Positions 24,859-32,226 of a DNA stretch of 51,650 bases are shown piece after piece. The notes under the pieces were generated by a model that did no database searches, had not been told where the DNA came from, and saw only the letters and a list, made by a program, of their open reading frames with translations. This DNA is from Planctomycetota bacterium (GTDB lineage Bacteria > Planctomycetota > Phycisphaerae > Phycisphaerales > UBA5793): assembly GCA_963205185.1 (NCBI GenBank), contig CAUJHZ010000022.1:1-51650 (forward strand). Reading direction: 5' to 3'. The position numbers were made by a program, and so were the translations under genes. Position 1 is the stretch's first letter, and the number at the start of each line of letters is the position of its first letter.

Positions 24859-25731
24859 ATGCTCGTCGATCGAAAGCACATCCCGTGGGCGGTGGCGACG
24901 ATCGCGTTCGGGGCGGCGGCGAGCGCTTGGTATCTCTCCGATGCGCCGCGCCATCTCAACGGGCCCTCCGGCTCGACGGCAGTGGGGTTGACGCTTGGCT
25001 CGGTCGCACTGGGAATCATGCTCTTCTGCGCGGCGCTCTCGCTCAAGCGCAAGGTGCCGCACTGGCGGCTGGGCAAGGCGTCCACGTGGCTGCGCGGCCA
25101 CATCTGGCTGGGACTGCTCACGTGCCTGCTCGTGGGTCTGCATGCGGCGTTCCGGCTTGGCGGGCCGATGACCACGCTGCTGTGGGTCTTGCTGGCGCTC
25201 GTCACTCTCAGCGGCCTGATCGGTCTGGTGCTCCAGCAGTTCATCCCTCGCCTGCTGTTGCACAGCGTGCCCGGCGAGACGATCGCCCAGCAGTTGCGGC
25301 GGCGGCTGAACGATCTGCCGATGCTGGCCGAGCGCGTGGTGCTGCAGTACGCCGGCGCCATCGACACTGCCGCGCCGCCATGGCAAGATGGTGGAGATGC
25401 CGCCGGACAGCCGCCGGCGGGCGGAGAGCCGATTCGCCGCTTTTACCTCGATCACTTGCGCGGGTACCTCGCCGGCGAGAATGGCGGCGATATGCGCGAT
25501 CCGCACCGCGCCGAGAACCTGTTCAGTGCGCTGCACACGATGACGCCGGCTCACGCGCACGCCGGCATCGCCGGACTGAACTCGATCTACCACCTGCACC
25601 GCGACCTGCAGCGGCAGCGGCGGCTCATGCGCGTGCTGTTCGCGTGGCTTCTGTTTCATGTGCCGCTCAGCTGGGCGCTGCTCGTGCTGGTGGCGGCGCA
25701 CGCGGTGATGGCGCTGCGATTCTGGACCTGA
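24859..25731 (+). CDS. dihaem cytochrome b-type membrane subunit
   Basis: A 290-residue protein with about five membrane helices. His81 and His95 lie 14 apart in one helix (HIWLGLLTCLLVGLH), and His267 and His281 lie 14 apart in the last helix (HVPLSWALLVLVAAH). This is the spacing used for two stacked b haems in cytochrome b and b561-type folds, so I infer a transmembrane dihaem path or quinol site. A 110-residue hydrophilic insertion (about 145-250) separates the two halves. It is sandwiched between the Fe-S/cNMP gene and two multihaem cytochrome genes. It does not clearly match NarI, HybB or CbcL, so the exact family is open. Confidence 0.75.
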   Translation: MLVDRKHIPWAVATIAFGAAASAWYLSDAPRHLNGPSGSTAVGLTLGSVALGIMLFCAALSLKRKVPHWRLGKASTWLRGHIWLGLLTCLLVGLHAAFRLGGPMTTLLWVLLALVTLSGLIGLVLQQFIPRLLLHSVPGETIAQQLRRRLNDLPMLAERVVLQYAGAIDTAAPPWQDGGDAAGQPPAGGEPIRRFYLDHLRGYLAGENGGDMRDPHRAENLFSALHTMTPAHAHAGIAGLNSIYHLHRDLQRQRRLMRVLFAWLLFHVPLSWALLVLVAAHAVMALRFWT

Positions 25732-25741
25732 GGAACCGTCG

Positions 25742-26302
25742 ATGCCCGACAGGCGACCCCCCGACAGCCGACCGATCGAAGAGCGCTTCGACGTCACCTA
25801 CGTCCGCCGCACGCACGGGCCGGATCTGGCCAACCGCTGGCTTGCGTGGCTGGTGGTGCTCGGCGGCGGCGGATTGCTGGCCATGCTCGCCGTTCGCGGC
25901 GACAATCGCGTGTATTCCTCCGGCAGCCTGAGCGCCGTGCACGCCAGTTTCGGCAATGACTGCGCGCAGTGCCACCAGCCGGCTGCGGATGGCTCATCAA
26001 ACTTTTTCCTGCCCGTCGCCGATGACGCCTGCCTGCGCTGCCATGCGGCTGTCGAGCATGCGTCCAATCAGACGCAGTTCAGCGCCGCAGGCGCGGTCGT
26101 CATCCCCGGCCATCTCGAACCCGTGCGGATGGCGGCACAGTGCGCCGCGTGCCACGTCGAACACCGCGGCCACGACGCCGATCTGAACCTCATTCCCGAT
26201 CGCATGTGCGTGCAATGCCACTCCAACCTGAGTCGCGACGGGCTGCGTCCGGCCGAAGCGCCACCCGTGCCCGATGAGCCGGCAGTGGAGACCGGGCCAT
26301 GA
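25742..26302 (+). CDS. membrane-anchored tetrahaem cytochrome c
   Basis: A 186-residue protein with a cytoplasmic N-terminal tail, one helix (33-51), and a periplasmic domain with four CXXCH sites: CAQCH (74-78), CLRCH (97-101), CAACH (134-138) and CVQCH (156-160). Additional His (AVHASF, PGHLEP, HVEHRGH) are candidates for bis-His ligation. The small size resembles c7/NapC-like electron carriers, without the NapC/NrfH signature. It starts ten bases after the cytochrome b gene and its stop overlaps the next gene by four bases, so it is in one operon. Confidence 0.85.
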   Translation: MPDRRPPDSRPIEERFDVTYVRRTHGPDLANRWLAWLVVLGGGGLLAMLAVRGDNRVYSSGSLSAVHASFGNDCAQCHQPAADGSSNFFLPVADDACLRCHAAVEHASNQTQFSAAGAVVIPGHLEPVRMAAQCAACHVEHRGHDADLNLIPDRMCVQCHSNLSRDGLRPAEAPPVPDEPAVETGP

Positions 26303-27255
26303 CGGCGCGCCGCTTCGCCCTCATTCTCGCCGGCGGGTGCATGGCGCTGCTCGGCGCTTCGCTGCTCATCGCCCAGCCGCGCACGAATCCGCCGGTCGAG
26401 CCGACGATCGTGAACATGATCTTCGATTTCGGGCAGAGCCATCCCGACTGGGCCGTGCTTCGCAGTGGCCGCACCGATGCGGCGACGGTCAAGTTCAACC
26501 ACGCCCGGCACATGAATACTGCAAACGCAAATGTCCAGTCGGCGCTGCAGGCGCACGCCGACCGGGCCGCCGCGATCGAGCATCTGCCCGACGGCCGTTT
26601 GTCGCTCACCTGCGCTTCGTGCCACGAACTGGATGCCCAGGGCCGGTACATGCAGCCGATCTCATTCGAGCGGTACTGCGTCGCCTGCCACGAGCAGAAT
26701 CTGATCGAGATCGGCCCGAGGCGAGCCGTGCACGGCAACGTGTCGGAACTCATCGAGCAGGTCAATCGCGAGTTGCTCAGCGATGCCCTCCGGGAGAACC
26801 TGCTCCGCCCGCCGGGCAAAGCCGTTGAGGAATCGGAGATCGATATCGACGGCGACATCTCGCGCGATCGGCACAAGGAGTTTGATCGGGTTCTCAACGG
26901 GTGCGGCAAGTGTCATTACAGTGCGGCCATCGAGCGGCCCAAGCGCCCTCGCGGCGCGCCGTTCCAGATCGCCTCGCCCGAGATCCCCCGGCGGTGGCTG
27001 GAGCGATCGGTCTTCTCGCACGAGGCGCACCGTGCCCTCACGTGCCTCGAATGCCACGCGCAGGCAACGACCGGGCAGGAGACGTCCGACATCATGCTGC
27101 CGTCGATCGATTCATGTCGCGCGTGTCACGCGCCGTCGGTGGGCGTGCGCTCGGACTGTGTGCTGTGCCACGTCTACCACCCGCCGCTGCAGCCGGCGCC
27201 GGCGGGGACGCTGACGATTGAGGAGTACGCGGCAGCGGGAGCCAAGCAGAGGTAG
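26299..27255 (+). CDS. exported hexahaem cytochrome c
   Basis: A 318-residue protein with a signal sequence or anchor (5-25). Six CXXCH sites are present: CASCH (105-109), CVACH (127-131), CGKCH (202-206), CLECH (249-253), CRACH (273-277) and CVLCH (287-291). Two FxHxxH motifs (FNHARHMN and FSHEAHR) of the class III cytochrome type probably supply distal His ligands. It is translationally coupled to the tetrahaem gene by an ATGA overlap. With the preceding genes it forms a chain Fe-S, b haems, four c haems, six c haems. No terminal reductase or outer-membrane porin is seen next to it. Confidence 0.87.
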   Translation: MTARRFALILAGGCMALLGASLLIAQPRTNPPVEPTIVNMIFDFGQSHPDWAVLRSGRTDAATVKFNHARHMNTANANVQSALQAHADRAAAIEHLPDGRLSLTCASCHELDAQGRYMQPISFERYCVACHEQNLIEIGPRRAVHGNVSELIEQVNRELLSDALRENLLRPPGKAVEESEIDIDGDISRDRHKEFDRVLNGCGKCHYSAAIERPKRPRGAPFQIASPEIPRRWLERSVFSHEAHRALTCLECHAQATTGQETSDIMLPSIDSCRACHAPSVGVRSDCVLCHVYHPPLQPAPAGTLTIEEYAAAGAKQR

Positions 27256-27303
27256 CGAGGTGCTCGTCGCAAGGCGGCGCTGCGATACCGCCTACCATCG
27301 CTT

Positions 27304-28080
27304 GTGAGCCGCGCTTGGCCGACCATCTGGATCTTTGCTGCAAGTGCCGTCCTGATGTGTGCGGCGATCTTCGGTGCGGTGTATTACTTGGGTGGATGGC
27401 AGCCTTCGCCGTTGCAGCCCGCTGAGGCCATAGAGGCCAATTGGTTTGACGAGGCGCTCACTACTTTCGCTTTCGCTGATTCTGCCAAGTACGAGGCGTT
27501 GCTCCGGCGGGCTGCCGCAGAGCCTGATCATGAGAAGACTATTACCGACCGGCTGGATGACCTGGATCCGAATGGGCTGATGCGTATGACTGAATTCGTC
27601 TCCGACCTGTCCCGGCTTGAACCCCGGCATTCGTACTTGCTCTTGCTCGACGCTTGCTTTCACAAGCTACCGCAGCGGTGGCGCTATATGGCGCTCTACG
27701 GCTACGCAAACTATCCATGGAGCAAAGTGAACGTGAGAGTTCGCGAAGCCCTCGATCAATGCGCTGGTGAAGAAAGGGTCGTCTCGGCGGCCGCCACTGT
27801 CGCCTATTCGTCTTGGACCTTCCATCCGGACCCGGAGCCGGAGCACGCGAGAGACGCGGATCAGTTCCTGCGGAGTTTTCTCAGTTCAGACTCGCCTGAT
27901 CTTCGCGCTAAAGTCGTCTGCTTTCTGGTTCGGTTGGGCTGGATGAATGGAGACGAAGCCAATCCGATCCTCGATACACTCGTCGCCGAACACCCCGAGA
28001 TGTCGGAACTATGGTCCGTCTCCCAAGCCCGCCAGTTGTTGAAGGATACGAGAGAAGAGAATTCGAAAGGCGGTGGATGA
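27304..28080 (+). CDS. hypothetical protein with N-terminal membrane anchor
   Basis: A protein of 258 residues starting with GTG. One hydrophobic segment (7-30) is followed by a soluble, mostly helical body rich in Leu, Asp and Glu (LLRRAAAEPDHEK, LLLLDACFHKLPQRW) which could be HEAT-like, but I do not recognise a family. It starts 49 bases after the hexahaem cytochrome and may be a trailing operon member. The region is less GC-rich than the flanks (many AT-ending codons), which could mean recent acquisition. Function unknown. Confidence 0.6.
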   Translation: MSRAWPTIWIFAASAVLMCAAIFGAVYYLGGWQPSPLQPAEAIEANWFDEALTTFAFADSAKYEALLRRAAAEPDHEKTITDRLDDLDPNGLMRMTEFVSDLSRLEPRHSYLLLLDACFHKLPQRWRYMALYGYANYPWSKVNVRVREALDQCAGEERVVSAAATVAYSSWTFHPDPEPEHARDADQFLRSFLSSDSPDLRAKVVCFLVRLGWMNGDEANPILDTLVAEHPEMSELWSVSQARQLLKDTREENSKGGG

Positions 28081-28100
28081 AGTCTGGCGATTGCACGGCA

Positions 28101-29252
28101 TCATCGCTTCAACTGCTGCAATCGCTCAATCGCGGCGTTGAGTGTTTCGAGACGCTTGCAGAAGGCGAAGCGCACCAGCGGCTTGCCGAATTCGACGTGG
28201 TCGTAGAACGGCGTGGGCGGGATGGCGGCGACGCCGATCTCGTCGATGAGGTGCGCGCAAAAGGCGCGGTCGTCGGCGAATCCGAAGGGCGTGTGGTCGG
28301 CGAGGATGAAGTAGGTGCCTGCGGGCCGATAGACGATAAAGCCGATCTCCTCCAGCGCTTCGCACAGCAGATCGCGGCGCTGGCGGTACTCGCGCTCGAA
28401 CGCTTCGAGGTAGTCGCCGCCGGAACTCACCGCGGCGGCGGCGGCGTGCTGAAGCGGCGTGGCGACCGAGTAACTCAGGAACTGCCGCCCCGAGCGAACG
28501 CCCCGACTCAGTTCCGGCGACGCGATCGCCCAGCCGATCTTCCAGCCCGTGAGCGAAAACGTCTTGCCCACGGAGGAGAGCGTGATCGTCCGATCGGCCA
28601 TGCCCGGCAGCGTGGCCAGGCGCACGTGCTGACCCTCGAACACGAGGTGTTCGTAGACCTCATCGGTGACGGCGATGAGATTGTGGCGTATGCACATCTC
28701 GGCGACGAACGCGAGTTCATCGCGGCTGAAGACTTTGCCCGTCGGATTGTGCGGCGTGTTGATGATGACCGCGCGCGTGCGCGGAGTGATGGCCGCCTCG
28801 AAGGCATCGCGGTTGAGCCCGAACATCGGGGCCGCGAGCGTGAGCACGATCGGCACGCCGCCGGCGATCTCGATGCAGGGTTTGTACGAGTCGTAGTAGG
28901 GCTCGAAGATGATGACTTCATCGCCCGGGTTGAGCAGGCCCAGGCAGGTGGCGGCGATGGCCTCGGTGCAGCCGTTGGTCACACTGACCTGCGCATCGGG
29001 GTCGATCGTCTGACCCGTGAGCCGCTGCCAGCGCTGCGCCAGTGCGTTGCTCAGTGGCGGTACGCCGGACATGCGGGCGTACTGGTTGTGCCCCGCGCGG
29101 ATGGCGCCGATCGCGGCTTCGCGGACGAATTCGGGCCCGTCGAAATCGGGAAACCCCTGTGAGAGGTTGATGGCGCCCTTCTCGTTGGCCAGGCGCGTCA
29201 TCTCCGTGAAGATTGAGGTGCCGTAGGATGCGAGTCGATGCGAAACGGGCAT
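28101..29252 (-). CDS. class I/II pyridoxal-phosphate aminotransferase (kynurenine/methionine aminotransferase-like)
   Basis: A 383-residue fold-type I PLP enzyme. Family marks are INLSQGFPDFDGP near the N-terminus, YARMSGVPPL, VTNGCTEAI, PYYDSYKP, NTPHNPTGKVF, DEVYEHLVF, the PLP lysine in SSVGKTFSLTGWKIGW, and the C-terminal LVRFAFCK. The LSQGFPDF and HNPTGKVF pattern is closest to the YbdL/kynurenine aminotransferase branch, which uses methionine, glutamine or kynurenine with 2-oxo acids. The actual substrate cannot be told. ATG 29252 fits the family's N-terminus; the frame extends much further upstream but lies opposite the methylase gene. Confidence 0.92.
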   Translation of the reverse strand: MPVSHRLASYGTSIFTEMTRLANEKGAINLSQGFPDFDGPEFVREAAIGAIRAGHNQYARMSGVPPLSNALAQRWQRLTGQTIDPDAQVSVTNGCTEAIAATCLGLLNPGDEVIIFEPYYDSYKPCIEIAGGVPIVLTLAAPMFGLNRDAFEAAITPRTRAVIINTPHNPTGKVFSRDELAFVAEMCIRHNLIAVTDEVYEHLVFEGQHVRLATLPGMADRTITLSSVGKTFSLTGWKIGWAIASPELSRGVRSGRQFLSYSVATPLQHAAAAAVSSGGDYLEAFEREYRQRRDLLCEALEEIGFIVYRPAGTYFILADHTPFGFADDRAFCAHLIDEIGVAAIPPTPFYDHVEFGKPLVRFAFCKRLETLNAAIERLQQLKR

Positions 29253-29309
29253 GGAGCGGTCCGGTGAAGAATCGTGATCGGGCGGCGCTTGTGACGATGA
29301 CGACAGGAC

Positions 29310-30956
29310 ATGATAGCGAAGCGGGCATCCATCTTGCAACGGACGGCCGAGGAGAGCGTTGCGGCTCGCCGCAAGAGGCTCGGCGCGTTCTACACGCCGC
29401 CTGATCTCGTCGAGGTCGTTCTCGATGAAGCCCTGGCCCCAGTTATGGAGCCGATCGCGGATGCGGCGTCGTGCCGGCGCCAACTGGCGGCGCTGCGCAT
29501 CATTGACCCCGCCTGCGGCAGCGGGCACCTTCTCCTCGGCGCCTGGCGCCGGCTGACGCAGCGCATTGAGCGCATCGTGCCGGAGGGCTCGCGCGCCGAA
29601 TGCCTGTCGCTCGCGGCGGCGAGTCTGCACGGCATCGACATCGACCCGCAGGCGCGCGCGGCGGGCCGGTCGCTTCTTGAGCGTGAGTGCCGGCGATGGG
29701 GGATGACGCCTGGCGATTTTCCGCACTGGTGCCGACTGGATGATGCCCTGCTCGATGAGGTAACTCAGGAGGGTGCGTTCGATCTGGTGGTCGGCAATCC
29801 GCCGTTTGTCGATTCGGAATCGATGTGTGCCGCAGACCCGATGCGCCGGCGCCTGCTGGCGGGGCGATATTCCACAGCGCGCGGCAACTGGGATCTGGCG
29901 TCGCTCTTCGTCGAACTGTCGCTGCGCCTCGTGCGGCCGGGCGGCCGGGTCGGCCTGATCCTGCCGCGGCGGCTGTTTGCTTCCGATCATGCCCGCCGCG
30001 CGCAGGCGCTGATGATGGGGCAGACGGTCGAGTCGATTCGCATCAATCCACCCGGTACATTCGAGGATGCAGCGATCGAGACGGTGAGTCTGATCATGCG
30101 TCGCTGCCCTCCGGTGGAGCATCACCTGGTTCGAATCGCGGATGAATCGCGATGCTGGTCGTATGCGCAACGTGATCTCGCGCACCTGCCGCCGGGTCAT
30201 TGGTCGGCCGCACTGGCTGGTGGCGGGGATGGGGGCGTAGCGGGCGTCGCACGTTCGGCTTTGCACGGGCGGCCGCGCCTGCTTGAGTGCGCCTTTGTCG
30301 GCGACGGGGCAACCACGGCCGAGGCGTATCGCCTCCGCGAGGCGATTGTCGAGCGGAGCGAAGTGGCGGGCGCGTGTGTGCAACTCATCAATACCGGCAC
30401 GATTGATCCGTACCGGTCGCAGTGGGGCACTCGGCCGACGCGCTATCTCAAGACGGCGTGGATCGAGCCTGTCGTTCCGATTGCCTGGCTCGAGAGCCAC
30501 ATGCCGCGCCGTGCAGCACAGGCGCGCTCTCCCAAGGTGCTCGTGGCGGGTCTGGCGGGGCGCCTCGAAGCCGTGGTCGATGAGGGCTCAGCGCTGTGCG
30601 GCAAGTCGGCGGTGCAGGTGATCCCGGTCGAGCCGGCGCTGTGTCACGCGCTGTGCGCCTGGCTCAATTCGGCGCCGATCAACGATCTCTACCGTCTGCT
30701 CTTCGGTTCGCGCGGCTTCGGGGCCAGGTCGATGCACATCGGCCCGCGTCAGATCGAGCAGCTGCCCACATGGCGGCTCGATGATCGGCATGATCGCGCG
30801 AGGGCGGACGAACTCGACACACTGAGCAGAGCCCTGCACGGCCGCGACGTTGATTCTGACAAGAGCCGGCGCCTGCGCGAACGCATCGACGCGATCGTCT
30901 CGGCGTTGCTGGCGCAACCCGCTGGCGCACTCGCCTCTCACTCGCCAACGAGTTGA
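29310..30956 (+). CDS. orphan N6-adenine DNA methyltransferase (Eco57I/type IIG-like)
   Basis: A 548-residue protein with GAFYTPPDLV (25-34), motif I DPACGSGHLL (66-75), an acidic HGIDIDPQA segment, and motif IV NPPF (about 162-165), the catalytic motif of amino-methylases. The C-terminal half resembles a target-recognition region of type IIG enzymes (SRGFGARSMHIG...QIEQLPTW). No PD-(D/E)xK nuclease domain precedes the methylase, and no restriction partner is nearby, so it is probably a solitary methylase or a remnant of a larger enzyme. It starts 57 bases from the divergent aminotransferase and ends overlapping the rho stop by 19 bases. Confidence 0.85.
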   Translation: MIAKRASILQRTAEESVAARRKRLGAFYTPPDLVEVVLDEALAPVMEPIADAASCRRQLAALRIIDPACGSGHLLLGAWRRLTQRIERIVPEGSRAECLSLAAASLHGIDIDPQARAAGRSLLERECRRWGMTPGDFPHWCRLDDALLDEVTQEGAFDLVVGNPPFVDSESMCAADPMRRRLLAGRYSTARGNWDLASLFVELSLRLVRPGGRVGLILPRRLFASDHARRAQALMMGQTVESIRINPPGTFEDAAIETVSLIMRRCPPVEHHLVRIADESRCWSYAQRDLAHLPPGHWSAALAGGGDGGVAGVARSALHGRPRLLECAFVGDGATTAEAYRLREAIVERSEVAGACVQLINTGTIDPYRSQWGTRPTRYLKTAWIEPVVPIAWLESHMPRRAAQARSPKVLVAGLAGRLEAVVDEGSALCGKSAVQVIPVEPALCHALCAWLNSAPINDLYRLLFGSRGFGARSMHIGPRQIEQLPTWRLDDRHDRARADELDTLSRALHGRDVDSDKSRRLRERIDAIVSALLAQPAGALASHSPTS

Positions 30957-32152
30957 GCGTTCGTGGGCACGCGGTCGATCGCGGCAAGCAGCCGCTCGAT
31001 CTGCATGTCGGGGCGCATGTTGAGCAGCGAGCGACGCAGGGCGGTGATTGTTGTGAGTTCTTTGGGGGTGAGCAGCAGATGCTCTTTGCGCGTGCCCGAG
31101 GCGGCGAGATTCATCGCGGGGAAGATGCGCTTCTCGGCGACGGAGCGGTCGAGGATGAGTTCCATGTTGCCCGTGCCCTTGAACTCTTCGAAGATGATCT
31201 GGTCCGCCTGAGAGCCGGTATCGACCAGGCACGACGCGATGATCGTCAGCGAGCCACCCTCTTCAGCTTTGCGGGCGGCGCCGAAGAGGCGCTTGGGCAC
31301 TTCGAGAGCCCGCGAGTCGAGGCCGCCGGACATGGTGCGGCCTGAACTGGCGTGTTGGCGCGAGGCGTTGAACGCGCGGCCCATGCGCGTGAGCGAGTCG
31401 AGCAGCACCACGACGTCTTTGCCGGCTTCGAGCATGCGCTTGGCCCGCTCGATGGCGAAGATCGCGAGGTTGACGTGCCGCTCGGTGTCCTGGTCGTTGC
31501 TCGACGCCAGGCACAGGCAAGGCACGTTGCGGCGGAAATCCGTCACTTCCTCGGGTCGCTCGTCGATGAGCAGCGCGACGATGTGAACCTCGGGATGATT
31601 GCGCTTGATGCCGTGGCAGATCTGCTGGAGCAGCGTGGTCTTGCCCGCCTTGGGCGGAGACACGACCAGCCCGCGCGTGCCATAGCCGATCGGGCAAAAC
31701 AGGTCGATGAGCCGATTCGCCGGCGGGCAGCCGGGATACTCGAGGGTGAGGCGCGGCTGCGGGTCGATCGAGGTCAGCTGATCGAACGGCAGGCGCTTGG
31801 CGTACGTCTCCGGCTCGAGGCCGTCGATGGTGAGGACGTTCTCGACAATCGGCCGGGCCTCGCGCGGCGGCGCATTGGGTCCGCGGTTGCGCCCGCGGCG
31901 GCGGCGTGGCCGGCGCAGCGAGACTTCCACGGTGAGTTCCTGCGCTGCGCGCAATGGGAACCGCTGCGCAAGTACGTTGGGAACGATCGGATCATCCGGC
32001 CGCTCCACCAGCATCCCATTGAGTTGACGGATTCTTCCATCACCTCGCTGGGGCCATTCAAGAATGCCCGTCAGGGTCGTCATGAAACCGCTTGCCGATT
32101 TGACATGAAAGCCGATCGTCATCTGCGGATTCGGCGCCGTCGCGGGCGTCAT
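30938..32152 (-). CDS. rho: transcription termination factor Rho
   Basis: A RecA-fold helicase that ends transcription on unstructured RNA. The 404-residue protein has an RNA-binding cold-shock-like domain starting at TGILEWPQ (28-35), a basic RRPRRRRGRNRG insert (80-91), then IDPQPRL, LFCPIGYGTRGLVVSPPKAGKT with the P-loop at 165-172, LLIDERPEEVTDF, LDSLTRMGRAFN and the Q/R loops up to SGTRKEHLL. The N-terminal helical bundle (about 47 residues) of E. coli Rho is missing. Met24 (32083) and Met11 are alternative starts, since no start has a strong ribosome-binding site. Confidence 0.95.
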   Translation of the reverse strand: MTPATAPNPQMTIGFHVKSASGFMTTLTGILEWPQRGDGRIRQLNGMLVERPDDPIVPNVLAQRFPLRAAQELTVEVSLRRPRRRRGRNRGPNAPPREARPIVENVLTIDGLEPETYAKRLPFDQLTSIDPQPRLTLEYPGCPPANRLIDLFCPIGYGTRGLVVSPPKAGKTTLLQQICHGIKRNHPEVHIVALLIDERPEEVTDFRRNVPCLCLASSNDQDTERHVNLAIFAIERAKRMLEAGKDVVVLLDSLTRMGRAFNASRQHASSGRTMSGGLDSRALEVPKRLFGAARKAEEGGSLTIIASCLVDTGSQADQIIFEEFKGTGNMELILDRSVAEKRIFPAMNLAASGTRKEHLLLTPKELTTITALRRSLLNMRPDMQIERLLAAIDRVPTNAQLVGE

Positions 32153-32226
32153 CCGTCAAGCCGATGCGATCAGAACTCTGCCCTTTTCGAAGAGCAGATC
32201 GCTGGATGATAGCCGCCCCGAGCCGG

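Noticed and set aside
29253..30500. Upstream extension of the aminotransferase frame
   Set aside because: The extra 416 codons lie opposite the methylase gene, with Arg/Pro-rich nonsense composition. The family N-terminus begins at ATG 29252.
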